Below, one piece after another: positions 52,648 through 60,669 of a stretch of 64,000 bases of DNA. The DNA is from Flavipsychrobacter sp. (GTDB lineage Bacteria; Bacteroidota; Bacteroidia; Chitinophagales; Chitinophagaceae). The stretch is from NCBI GenBank assembly GCA_016786615.1, contig JAEUVX010000003.1:1-64000 (forward strand), written 5' to 3'. The notes below the pieces were generated by a model. It was not told the origin of the DNA, did no database searches, and was given only the letters and a program-made list of their open reading frames with translations. The first letter of the stretch is position 1. Each line of letters opens with the position of its first letter. The translations under genes were made by a program, and so were the position numbers.

Positions 52648-52655
52648 CAAAAGTA
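52648..52655 (-). promoter_or_regulatory. TAnnTTTG -7 box for hutH
   Basis: TACTTTTG on the minus strand, ending 18 nt before ATG 52629. Confidence 0.58.
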
Positions 52656-52682
52656 ACTATTCGTCGGGAAAGGCTGAAACCC

Positions 52683-53204
52683 CTATTTTTTAGCAATATC
52701 TTTTTCTAAAATTGCCCTGAGATCAGCTTCTATACTTTTGCTGACAGCTTCAGTAATTCGGCCAGCTTCTTTATTATCTCTTATCAATATAAAAGTGGGC
52801 ACGCGTGTTATATCGTAATATTTACTTTCCGAAAATTTTGTCAACTTGTTCCTGTCAACACCATACATAGTATATTCATGCATAGGATAATTTACAATGC
52901 CCATTACCTTCAGCAGCTTAGGTACAAGAAGTTGAGAATCTTCACACCATGTACCCATTACAGTTACAATACTGTAATTTCCGAGGTGCTGTTGCAAAAA
53001 TTCAATGTCTGCAACATCCGGTTTATAATCGTTAATACCCTTTTCAAGCCATTTAAAACTTGGCTCTTTTTGTAATTCGTTGAATGTAAACTGTCCTTTA
53101 AACACAACATTACCGTTTTCCTTATCGGTAGATACATCATAGTCAGTCTGTGCGGTTGTTATCATACTCATCAGCAGCAATGCCATCAACAATATCCCCC
53201 TCAT
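52683..53204 (-). CDS. Secreted thioredoxin-fold protein with a single active-site cysteine
   Basis: A 173-residue protein with a signal peptide (cleavage near TTAQ, residue 19) and a thioredoxin-like domain. The active-site loop reads VMGTWCEDSQLLVPKLL, so the second Cys of CxxC is replaced by Ser (C-E-D-S). The cis-proline loop RVPTFIL is intact. Such a site cannot form the usual intramolecular disulfide; it could bind substrates through mixed disulfides or use a bacillithiol-like partner. The start ATG overlaps the MerR stop (ATGA), so both are translationally coupled in one operon. Confidence 0.85.
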   Translation of the reverse strand: MRGILLMALLLMSMITTAQTDYDVSTDKENGNVVFKGQFTFNELQKEPSFKWLEKGINDYKPDVADIEFLQQHLGNYSIVTVMGTWCEDSQLLVPKLLKVMGIVNYPMHEYTMYGVDRNKLTKFSESKYYDITRVPTFILIRDNKEAGRITEAVSKSIEADLRAILEKDIAKK

Positions 53205-53740
53205 GTAAGCTGTTTTCTTATCTGTAATAATTTGCTGCGCAATACGAGCAAAGACTTTTTCAAATCTACCTGCTGCATAGACACTCTTCGGTTTTCTTTC
53301 AGCTTTGCTTTTGCACCGCTGATGGTAAAGCCTCTTTCTTTCACAAGGTGATAGATGGTATTGATTTCGCGTACCTGCTCAGGGGTATACAATCTGTCTC
53401 CTTTGCGGGTGGTACGCACTTTCATTTCAAACTCCTTAGTCCAGAAACGGATATTGGATGTGGCTACTTTGAAGATACCTGCCACCTCTCCAATAGTATA
53501 ATACTGCTTATCGCCCTGCCATTGGTTCAGCACCTCAGATTTGTGCTGCAATTCTTTCGTCTTGCGTTGTTTCTTAAGCTTTTCTCCTGTAGCAGTTTCA
53601 GCAGCAGGCTCCTCTGCATCAATGGTATCAACCTCGCCTTTGGGCGCAACATCCTTTTTAGCCGCACGTGGTTTGCGTGCAGGCTTTACAGGCTCTGTTA
53701 CCAGTTCTTCGCCAAAGAGTGTGAGGACTTTTGTAACCAT
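53201..53740 (-). CDS. MerR-family transcriptional regulator
   Basis: A 179-residue regulator. Residues 1-75 are a low-complexity Lys/Ala/Pro/Glu-rich segment. Residues about 80-150 are the MerR winged-helix domain (YYTIGEVAGIFKVATSNIRFWTKEF, GDRLYTPEQVREINTIYHLVKERGFTISGAKAKL). Only a short helix follows, with no metal-binding cysteines, so the signal is probably not a metal. Long unstructured N-terminal parts occur in other Bacteroidota MerR proteins. It overlaps the downstream thioredoxin-fold gene by 4 bp. Confidence 0.9.
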   Translation of the reverse strand: MVTKVLTLFGEELVTEPVKPARKPRAAKKDVAPKGEVDTIDAEEPAAETATGEKLKKQRKTKELQHKSEVLNQWQGDKQYYTIGEVAGIFKVATSNIRFWTKEFEMKVRTTRKGDRLYTPEQVREINTIYHLVKERGFTISGAKAKLKENRRVSMQQVDLKKSLLVLRSKLLQIRKQLT

Positions 53741-53844
53741 TACTACAAAATAACAAAAAAATAAGGATGGGGTTAAAATATATTATTAAGCCGCATGTAT
53801 ATACAGGTATCAAGAAACTGTATCACATGCAACCCTTTTTATCT

Positions 53845-53852
53845 TAATTTTG
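53845..53852 (+). promoter_or_regulatory. TAnnTTTG -7 box for mqnC
   Basis: TAATTTTG ends 21 nt before ATG 53874. The alternative in-frame TTG at 53850 lies inside the box. Confidence 0.6.
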
Positions 53853-53873
53853 TTAGCATTATTAAAGGTTTTC

Positions 53874-54998
53874 ATGCAATTATCAGCGTTATATGAACGT
53901 GCCCTGCGTTTTGAATTTTTGAGTGCAGAAGAGGGTATGTTCCTGTTTGAAAATGCCCCGCTCGCCGAACTGATGTTTGTTGCCAACGAGCTGCGCAAAA
54001 TACAAGTGCCGCACGGCAAGGTGACATGGATTATAGACCGCAATATGAACACAACCAATGTGTGTATTGCCAACTGCAAATTCTGCAACTTCTACCGCAT
54101 ACCGGGCCACGAGGAATCTTACATTACAGATATTGAAACCTACAAGCAAAAGATTGAAGAGACTTTCCGATATGGCGGTGAGCAATTACTGCTTCAAGGT
54201 GGCCATCATCCTGAACTGGGTCTTGACTACTACACAGCTCTCTTCCGTCAGCTAAAAAATATGTACCCTAACCTGAAGCTGCATGCTTTAGGGCCGCCGG
54301 AAGTAGCGCACATCTGTAAAGTATCGGGCGTTTCTCATCGCGAGGCTTTGCTGGCGCTGAAAGAAGCAGGTATGGACAGTATGCCTGGCCCCGGTGCTGA
54401 AATACTTAATGACCGTGTACGCCGCTTGATATCTAAAGGTAAATGCGGTGCGCAGGAGTGGCTGGATATCATGCACGAGGCACATAAAGCAGGACTTACT
54501 ACCAGTGCTACAATGATGTTCGGGCACGTGGAAACTATCTACGAACGTTTTGAACACCTGGTGAAACTCCGTGAAGTGCAGGCTAAAAAGCCCGAAAATG
54601 CAAAAGGCTTTATTGCATTCATCCCATGGACATTCCAGGATGTTGATACATTGCTGAACAGGATACGCGGTACTAAAAACCACACTACTGCCGAAGAGTA
54701 TATCCGCATGATAGCCATGAGCCGCATCATGCTGCCGAATGTAAAAAACATACAGGCTTCATGGCTTACAGTTGGTAAGCAAGTAGCGCAGATATGCCTG
54801 CATGCAGGTGCAAACGATTTTGGTTCTATCATGATAGAAGAAAATGTGGTAAGTGCCGCAGGTGCACCGCATCGCTTCACCTACAAAGGCATACAGCAGG
54901 CCATCAACGAAGCGGGCTTCCCTGCACAGTTGCGCAATCAGCAATACGAGTTCCGTAAACTGCCGGAGAATATTGAAGAGCAGGTAATAGCTTATTGA
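53874..54998 (+). CDS. mqnC: Cyclic dehypoxanthinylfutalosine synthase
   Basis: MqnC is a radical SAM enzyme of the futalosine route to menaquinone. The 374-residue protein has the [4Fe-4S] motif CIANCKFCNF (Cys-x3-Cys-x2-Cys) near residue 62, WIIDRNMNTTNV, QLLLQGGHHPELGLDYY, HALGPPE, TSATMMFGHVET, and DFGSIMIEENVVSAAGA, all matching MqnC rather than the related MqnE. ATG 53874 was chosen because the eight-residue upstream extension lies over the promoter box. The other mqn genes are not in the window. It ends in a strong terminator. Confidence 0.94.
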   Translation: MQLSALYERALRFEFLSAEEGMFLFENAPLAELMFVANELRKIQVPHGKVTWIIDRNMNTTNVCIANCKFCNFYRIPGHEESYITDIETYKQKIEETFRYGGEQLLLQGGHHPELGLDYYTALFRQLKNMYPNLKLHALGPPEVAHICKVSGVSHREALLALKEAGMDSMPGPGAEILNDRVRRLISKGKCGAQEWLDIMHEAHKAGLTTSATMMFGHVETIYERFEHLVKLREVQAKKPENAKGFIAFIPWTFQDVDTLLNRIRGTKNHTTAEEYIRMIAMSRIMLPNVKNIQASWLTVGKQVAQICLHAGANDFGSIMIEENVVSAAGAPHRFTYKGIQQAINEAGFPAQLRNQQYEFRKLPENIEEQVIAY

Positions 54999-55018
54999 TA
55001 CAATCAACTGATATTTTT

Positions 55019-55051
55019 AAAACAGCCCGATTAACACAATCGGGCTGTTTT
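55019..55051 (+). terminator. Hairpin terminator of mqnC
   Basis: A perfect 14-bp stem (55019-55032 and 55038-55051) with a 5-nt loop and T-rich sequence after it, 21 bp past the mqnC stop. Confidence 0.88.
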
Positions 55052-55065
55052 ATTATTTTGTGCTG

Positions 55066-55827
55066 ATGCTTACGCTGCTTGCATTATGTTGTTTCGCTTT
55101 CCTGGCAGGTTTTATAGATGCCATGGTAGGTGGTGGGGGTTTAATACAACTGCCTGCATTCTTCATTCTGCAACCACACCTCAGCCTTGTGCAAACGCTG
55201 GCCACCAACAAAACAGCTTCTTTCTTCGGTACATCTGTTTCTGCATATCGCTACATAAAACGGGTAAATATAGACTGGAAACACCTTACACCCGCCATCA
55301 TCGCCGCATTGATAGGTTCTTTCTCGGGTGCATTGCTTGTATCATTCATACACAAAGAGCAGTTCATGCCATTCATCATTTATGTGCTGATACTTGTACT
55401 GGTATATACAGTACTGAAAAAAGAACTGGGCTTACATCATGTAGATAAATCACCATCTCACAACCGCTACATGTTTTATTCAATATGCATCGGCGGCATC
55501 ATAGGCCTGTACGATGGTTTGATTGGCCCCGGCACTGGCAGCTTCCTGATTTTTGCGTTTGTTGTATTGTTTGGCTACAACTTCCTGCACGCATCTGCCA
55601 ATGCAAAAGTCATCAATGTTGTTACCAATATCGCTGCATTAGTATTCTTCTTTATCAAGGGAAATATCATTTGGAGTATTGCCCTGCCTGTTGGCGCCGC
55701 CAATATGTTAGGCAGTTATGCAGGTTCGCACGTTGCACTGAAGAAAGGTAGTTCATTTATTCGTCTATTCTTTATACTCGTAGTATTGGCACTGATAGCC
55801 AAGCTAGGATACGATTATATGCTATAG
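55066..55827 (+). CDS. TSUP-family (TauE/SafE) permease
   Basis: A 253-residue inner-membrane protein with seven to eight hydrophobic helices in two repeats. The first repeat holds LAGFIDAMVGGGGLIQLPAF and TNKTASFFGT, and the second holds GGIIGLYDGLIGPGTGSFLIFAF and ANAKVINVVTNIAALVFF. These glycine-rich motifs define the TSUP family of sulfite, sulfonate or organic anion exporters. The substrate is uncertain. GTG at 55060 is an alternative start. The gene starts right after the mqnC terminator, and its 3' end overlaps the convergent aminotransferase by 6 bp. Confidence 0.9.
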   Translation: MLTLLALCCFAFLAGFIDAMVGGGGLIQLPAFFILQPHLSLVQTLATNKTASFFGTSVSAYRYIKRVNIDWKHLTPAIIAALIGSFSGALLVSFIHKEQFMPFIIYVLILVLVYTVLKKELGLHHVDKSPSHNRYMFYSICIGGIIGLYDGLIGPGTGSFLIFAFVVLFGYNFLHASANAKVINVVTNIAALVFFFIKGNIIWSIALPVGAANMLGSYAGSHVALKKGSSFIRLFFILVVLALIAKLGYDYML

Positions 55828-56967
55828 TTTTCTCAGCCTTTCTATTGCCTGCTGAAGTGTTTCTTCTTTTTTGGCAAAGCAAAAACGTATCAGCTTATCA
55901 TCTTTCTTATTGCTGTAAAATGCACTGATAGGTATGGTAGCCACGCCATGCTCTTTAGTCAGCCATTGAGCAAATTCCATATCCGGCTTATCACTTATCT
56001 GTGCATAGCTCACTGTCTGAAAATAGCTGCCGGAAGCGGGTTGGTGTATTATAAATGGCGTTTCTTTCAACAACGACAGAAAAAGGTCGCGCTTTTGTTG
56101 CATCATCCTGCTAACATCAGGCAACTGTGGTAACGATAGGTATTGTGCCAATGCATATTGTGCGGGTGAATTTACTGAAAAACATAAAAACTGGTGTATG
56201 CGCCTGAATGCTATTGTAAACTCTGACGGTGCTATACAGTAGCCCATCTTCCAACCAGTATTATGAAACACTTTCCCGAAAGAATACAATACAAAACTTC
56301 GCTTCCTAAGCTCATCGTGCTGCAATACACTACAATGCTTTTTACCATCAAACACCAGTTGTTCATACACTTCGTCAGACAATATGATAATGTTCGTATC
56401 ACGTACAATATCTGCCAACGTATCCCAATCCTGTCTGCTCCATATTGCCCCTGTAGGGTTGTGCGGTGTGTTTACAATTATAACTTTTGTCTTGCGGGTT
56501 ATAGCATCTTTCACTTTGTTCCAGTCAACACTGAAATCAGGTGCCGACAATGGTACAGGCACTACTTTTGCCCCGTTGGTTTCTATATTGGGTATATAGC
56601 TATCGTATGCCGGTTCCAGTACTATTACTTCGTCGCCGGCTTCCAGTACAGATGTAAATGCTGTATAAATAGCATAGGTAGCTCCGGGTGTAATGGTTAT
56701 TTCCGTATCAGGGTTTATCTCTACTCCGTAACGTTTCGCAAAATCATTGCTGATTGCCTGCCGCAGTTGGGGTAATCCCGGCATGGGTGCATATTGATTG
56801 AAGCCTTGTTGCGTTGCCTCAAACAATAACTTTCCTAATTGCTCATCGATAGGATAGTCAGGAAAGCCTTGCGACAAATTGATTGCATTACATTGTTGCG
56901 CCAGCGCACTCATTACGGTGAAAATAGTAGTGCCCGTTGCTGAATGTTTTTGCGGAAATATCATCAT
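55822..56967 (-). CDS. Class I aminotransferase (methionine/kynurenine type)
   Basis: A 381-residue PLP enzyme of the YbdL-like subgroup. It has NAINLSQGFPDYPI at the N terminus, QYAPMPGLPQLR, TITPGATYAI, NTPHNPTGAIW, ILSDEVYEQLVFDG, the PLP-lysine in SFGKVFHNTGWKMGY, and the final Arg region LIRFCFAKKEETL. Members prefer methionine, glutamine or kynurenine as amino donors in methionine salvage and related paths. The ATG overlaps the stop of manC (TAATG), so the two are translationally coupled. The 3' end overlaps the permease gene. Confidence 0.9.
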   Translation of the reverse strand: MMIFPQKHSATGTTIFTVMSALAQQCNAINLSQGFPDYPIDEQLGKLLFEATQQGFNQYAPMPGLPQLRQAISNDFAKRYGVEINPDTEITITPGATYAIYTAFTSVLEAGDEVIVLEPAYDSYIPNIETNGAKVVPVPLSAPDFSVDWNKVKDAITRKTKVIIVNTPHNPTGAIWSRQDWDTLADIVRDTNIIILSDEVYEQLVFDGKKHCSVLQHDELRKRSFVLYSFGKVFHNTGWKMGYCIAPSEFTIAFRRIHQFLCFSVNSPAQYALAQYLSLPQLPDVSRMMQQKRDLFLSLLKETPFIIHQPASGSYFQTVSYAQISDKPDMEFAQWLTKEHGVATIPISAFYSNKKDDKLIRFCFAKKEETLQQAIERLRKL

Positions 56968-58052
56968 TACAGGTATTTATCTCCTTTATTGCGCTTCACT
57001 TCAGCCACATACTCTTTTATCTGCTGTTCGCGGTTGCGTTCGCATATCAGCAACACATCCGGCGTATCAATTACTATGAATTGTTCCAACCCCTGTACTA
57101 CCAACAGCTTATCATTCGGCACTTTTATCATGCATTCACTGGCATCTATCACCATTACATTATCGCCATATACTGCATTACCCAGATAATCTTTATCAGA
57201 GTTTTCATATGCGCTTTCCCATGTACCCAAGTCACACCATCCAAAGTAAGAGGGTATCACATATACATTCTTAGCTTTCTCCATGATCCCATAGTCTATA
57301 GAAATATTGGTACACTGAGAATACAGGTTGTTTATTATATCGTATTCTTTAGGAGTATTATATACATCTTTCGCCTGTGTAAATACCTCGTGCATTTCCG
57401 GCAGGTATTTTTCCAGCGCATCCATGATGGTCTTTACATTCCAGACAAATATGCCTGAGTTCCAAAGAAAATCGCCACTTTTCAAAAATGTGCGCGCAAG
57501 TTCCAATGAAGGCTTTTCTGTAAATGTTTTTACACGATATACTTTATCCAGCTCCTCTTCAACATCATACTGTATATAGCCATAGCCCGTATCAGGTCTT
57601 GTTGGTTTTATGCCTAATGTCAGCAAAGCATCGTGATGAGACACAAAATCCAGAGCTTCCTGTGCAGTACGTTCAAATGCACGCTCATCCATTATCAAAT
57701 GGTCGGCAGGAGACATGATGATGTTCGCTTTAGGATTCAACGACATCATCTTATGCGCGAAATATGCTGCACATGGTGCTGTATTCTTACGTGATGGTTC
57801 ACTGATAATATTTTCATCCCTCAACTCAGGTATCTGCTCCTTAAGTGTATTGATGTATTGCTGATTGGTGATAAAGTAAATATTCTCTTGCGGACAAATG
57901 TGCTTGAAGCGTTGATAGGTCCATTGTATCAGCGAACGGCCGGTACCTAATATATCAATAAACTGTTTTGGGTAACCGGTACGGCTTTCCGGCCAGAAAC
58001 GGCTGCCTATTCCCCCTGCCATGATGGCCACATAATTGTTCTGAATGCTCAT
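56967..58052 (-). CDS. manC: Mannose-1-phosphate guanylyltransferase
   Basis: The 361-residue nucleotidyltransferase makes GDP-mannose from mannose-1-phosphate and GTP. It shows AIMAGGIGSRFWPESRTGYPKQF at the nucleotide-binding start, EPSRKNTAPCAAYFA, IMSPADHLI, GYGYIQYD, FTEKPSLELARTFL, NSGIFVW, and YFGWCDLGTW. It lacks the C-terminal isomerase domain of long AlgA-type enzymes, so it is a single-function form. GDP-mannose feeds surface polysaccharides and glycolipids. It is coupled to the downstream aminotransferase gene. Confidence 0.94.
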   Translation of the reverse strand: MSIQNNYVAIMAGGIGSRFWPESRTGYPKQFIDILGTGRSLIQWTYQRFKHICPQENIYFITNQQYINTLKEQIPELRDENIISEPSRKNTAPCAAYFAHKMMSLNPKANIIMSPADHLIMDERAFERTAQEALDFVSHHDALLTLGIKPTRPDTGYGYIQYDVEEELDKVYRVKTFTEKPSLELARTFLKSGDFLWNSGIFVWNVKTIMDALEKYLPEMHEVFTQAKDVYNTPKEYDIINNLYSQCTNISIDYGIMEKAKNVYVIPSYFGWCDLGTWESAYENSDKDYLGNAVYGDNVMVIDASECMIKVPNDKLLVVQGLEQFIVIDTPDVLLICERNREQQIKEYVAEVKRNKGDKYL

Positions 58053-58112
58053 TATCTCAAAAAATCTGTAACAGGTTTAAAAATAGTACAATTCGTGGTA
58101 TATCATACAAAA

Positions 58113-58132
58113 AGCCCCCGATATCGGGGGCT
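58113..58132 (-). terminator. GC-rich palindromic terminator of the Nfu gene
   Basis: A perfect 20-bp palindrome. The minus-strand transcript runs into a U-tract from the A-run at 58109-58113, 24 bp past the Nfu gene stop. Confidence 0.82.
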
Positions 58133-58155
58133 TCTATGCTTAAATTAACTTAGTG

Positions 58156-58746
58156 TTATTCTGCTTCAGCTACTACTTCCTTCACTTCGGGTATCATTCG
58201 CTTCATCATACCCTCTATACCTGCCTTCAATGTTATCATAGAAGACGGGCAGCCCGAACATGAACCTTGCATCATCAGTTTCACCACGCCATCTTCATAT
58301 CCTTTGTAGCTGATAGCTCCACCGTCCATTTCCACAGCAGGTTTTACATAATTTTCCAGCAATTCTTTAATGCGTTTTACGATATCACTATCATCGGCGC
58401 TCACAGTATTCGAATCAACTTTCTTAACTATAAGGTCTTCGTTTATTACAACTTTACCTTCTTCCAGATATTGTTTCAAAAACTCACGTACTGTAGGTAT
58501 TACATCTTCCCAAAGTGTATCCGGTGTTTTAGTCAGCGTCACAAAGTTGCTGGCTATAAATACACTTCGGATAAACGGGAATGCAAATAATTCTTTTGCA
58601 AGCGGTGACGGTGTTGCAGACGCCTCTTCTGGGAAATCAATGCTCTTACCCGGATACAATAGTTTGTTTGCAACAAACTTCATTGTTTCGGGGTTTGGTG
58701 TCATTTCCGTATATATACTCACGATTGTGTTTCCTGTCTTCAACAT
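58156..58746 (-). CDS. NifU-family iron-sulfur carrier (Nfu type)
   Basis: A 196-residue protein with two domains: an Nfu N-terminal domain at residues 10-95 (TEMTPNPETMKFVANKLL, FPFIRSVFIASNFVTLTK) and a NifU C-terminal domain at 110-190 with the CxxC cluster motif in MQGSCSGCPSSMITLKAGIE. It carries [4Fe-4S] clusters to target enzymes such as radical SAM proteins or aconitase. The length and layout match NFU1-like proteins. A TATTTTTG promoter box lies 22 nt upstream and a palindromic terminator downstream. Confidence 0.94.
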   Translation of the reverse strand: MLKTGNTIVSIYTEMTPNPETMKFVANKLLYPGKSIDFPEEASATPSPLAKELFAFPFIRSVFIASNFVTLTKTPDTLWEDVIPTVREFLKQYLEEGKVVINEDLIVKKVDSNTVSADDSDIVKRIKELLENYVKPAVEMDGGAISYKGYEDGVVKLMMQGSCSGCPSSMITLKAGIEGMMKRMIPEVKEVVAEAE

Positions 58747-58768
58747 GATGTATTCTGTTTTCTTTCAG

Positions 58769-58776
58769 CAAAAATA
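58769..58776 (-). promoter_or_regulatory. TAnnTTTG -7 box for the Nfu gene
   Basis: TATTTTTG on the minus strand, ending 22 nt before ATG 58746. Confidence 0.55.
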
Positions 58777-59007
58777 CTTAATAAATACGGTACAGTAAAT
58801 TGATTGAGACAATATTGATATAAGGAGCTTCTTTTTACTGATAATCTATAAGGTTTTGTTAATTCAAATAATTTGTAATTTATTGATTATCAATACTTTA
58901 AATGCTTTAACATAGCCTTGCATTCCTTTTAACAGAACCTTGCAATACTTCCGCAATTACCCACCGTATGTTTGTATTGTAATTCATTTTTCACTCAAAA
59001 AACTACC

Positions 59008-59463
59008 ATGCTTATGAAACATTCAATTCTTATGCTGGCTGTGATCGGGATGATGCACTACAGCGCAATGGCACAAAACGGTGAGGATAAAAAAAGTGAG
59101 TTTGACATCAACTACAAAGTATGCCGGGTTGATGATAAATACAGGGTATGTAATGGCAATACCCCAAACATCGTATATACAAAACCGTATATAAAAAAGA
59201 AACAAGCAGAATATGCCAAAACTATTGATGGGTTGAGGAAATACGACCAGTATGTTCATGTACACCCGTTACCGGCAGTAGTAGTAAAGGCAGAAAAAAA
59301 ACGAGTGCCGTTTAATCCTGAATTTGATGGGTCAAGCGCTGTTTATCATGGCAATCCTTCTCCCGAAAATGACGGATTAGCTAAAAGCATCGAACGAAAT
59401 AAAAACCACTTTACCGAAAGTGTGGAACTGCCTGCTAATGACGGCAGCATTGCAAGGAAGTAA
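59008..59463 (+). CDS. Secreted protein of unknown function
   Basis: A 151-residue precursor with a signal peptide ending near HYSAMAQ. ATG 59008 and ATG 59014 are both possible starts; the second gives MKHSILMLAVIGMM. The mature part of about 130 residues is hydrophilic and lacks cysteines except one pair of sites in KVCRVDDKYRVCNGN, which could form a disulfide. It has YTKPYIKKKQAEYAKTIDGLRKY and a Pro/Asn-rich end. I do not recognise a family. It is a single gene with a strong shared terminator. Confidence 0.72.
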   Translation: MLMKHSILMLAVIGMMHYSAMAQNGEDKKSEFDINYKVCRVDDKYRVCNGNTPNIVYTKPYIKKKQAEYAKTIDGLRKYDQYVHVHPLPAVVVKAEKKRVPFNPEFDGSSAVYHGNPSPENDGLAKSIERNKNHFTESVELPANDGSIARK

Positions 59464-59472
59464 CTTAATTAT

Positions 59473-59512
59473 ATAAAGTAAAGGCTTACCATCAGGTAAG
59501 CCTTTACTTTAT
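59473..59512. terminator. Bidirectional 18-bp hairpin terminator
   Basis: A perfect 18-bp stem (59473-59490 and 59495-59512) has a 4-nt loop. Its right arm includes the stop codon of the leftward reductase gene at 59509. Confidence 0.9.
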
Positions 59513-60597
59513 CGTGCATCGAAGTCAATTACTACACGCTCAGTTCGCGGGTGCGACTGGCAGGTGAGTACAAAGCCTTTTTCTATTTCATCTTTTTCAA
59601 GTGCATAGTTCACTTCCATATCTACCGAGCCTTCAGTTACTTTAGCCCTGCAGGTACAGCACACACCACCTTTACATGCGAATGGCAAATCTGCACCCAT
59701 TTTCAATGCAGCATCCAATATACTATCCCCATTGTAAGACAGGTTCATTTCGAAGGTAGTGCCATCAAGTGTAATACTTACTTTACTCATTTTACCATCG
59801 TCGGCACTGTGTTCTTTCACCCATTTATCGTGGGTAGCTTTGGGCTGGTCGGGCGATGTAAAGAGTTCTATATGTACATTTTCAGATGCAACCCCCAAAT
59901 CTGTCAGGCGTTGCTTTACAGACAATATCATATCCTCAGGGCCACATATAAAAGCTTCGTCTATTGCTTTGATATCAATCAGTGTATCACAAAATTCAGC
60001 ACATTTATCTGCACTTATCCGTCCGTTGAACAATGGAACATCCATCTGTTCACGGCTCAGCATATGATACACACGCAGGCGCTGCATATATGTATTTTTC
60101 AGCCCTTCTATTTCTTCTCTGAATATGATTGTATTCCTGCTACGGTTGCCGTAGATAAGTGTAAAAGTGCTGCCGGGCTCGTTTTTAAGCACCGATTTCA
60201 TGATGCTCATAACCGGCGTAATGCCGCTGCCTGCAACTATTGCCAGATAATTCTTTGCTTTCTTGTCAGATGCCCTTGGCGAAAACTTGCCCATTGGTGG
60301 CATCACATCGAGTACTTCACCAGCCTTCAGTGTATCATTGGCATATGTAGAAAACTTACCGCCATCTACTTTCTTAACAGCTACACGCAGTTCCCCTTCA
60401 TCCGGACTAACACATACAGAATAAGAACGGCGTACTTCTTCGCCATTCATTTGCATACGGAAGGTCAGGTATTGCCCTGCGGCAAATTGAAAGGTATCTT
60501 TCAACGCTGCCGGCACTTCCAATGCTACCGACACACAATCACTTGTTTCCGGCCTTATTTCAGCTACTTTCAGATTATAAAACTTCAATGCAGACAT
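59509..60597 (-). CDS. PaaE-like FAD/2Fe-2S oxidoreductase
   Basis: The 362-residue protein passes electrons from NAD(P)H to an oxygenase. Residues 1-105 form the FAD domain (QYLTFRM, RRSYSVC), residues 110-240 the NAD(P)H domain (VAGSGITPVMSIMKS, FICGPEDMI), and residues 270-362 a plant-type 2Fe-2S domain with cluster cysteines in CKGGVCCTC and the later CQS. This layout is that of PaaE, the reductase of phenylacetyl-CoA epoxidase, and of related ferredoxin reductases. No paaABCD genes lie nearby, so the partner may be another oxygenase or desaturase. The stop overlaps the shared terminator. Confidence 0.88.
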   Translation of the reverse strand: MSALKFYNLKVAEIRPETSDCVSVALEVPAALKDTFQFAAGQYLTFRMQMNGEEVRRSYSVCVSPDEGELRVAVKKVDGGKFSTYANDTLKAGEVLDVMPPMGKFSPRASDKKAKNYLAIVAGSGITPVMSIMKSVLKNEPGSTFTLIYGNRSRNTIIFREEIEGLKNTYMQRLRVYHMLSREQMDVPLFNGRISADKCAEFCDTLIDIKAIDEAFICGPEDMILSVKQRLTDLGVASENVHIELFTSPDQPKATHDKWVKEHSADDGKMSKVSITLDGTTFEMNLSYNGDSILDAALKMGADLPFACKGGVCCTCRAKVTEGSVDMEVNYALEKDEIEKGFVLTCQSHPRTERVVIDFDAR

Positions 60598-60669
60598 CTA
60601 TGCTCCGTCTATTAAAATGAGGCGTAAAAATATATAAAAAACGCTATGGCCATTATGATTTATCTCATA

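Noticed and set aside
59551-60615. 354-codon open frame antisense to the PaaE-like gene
   Set aside because: It has very high Cys, His, Phe and Tyr content and no recognisable domain, and it mirrors the reductase gene on the opposite strand. It is a shadow frame.
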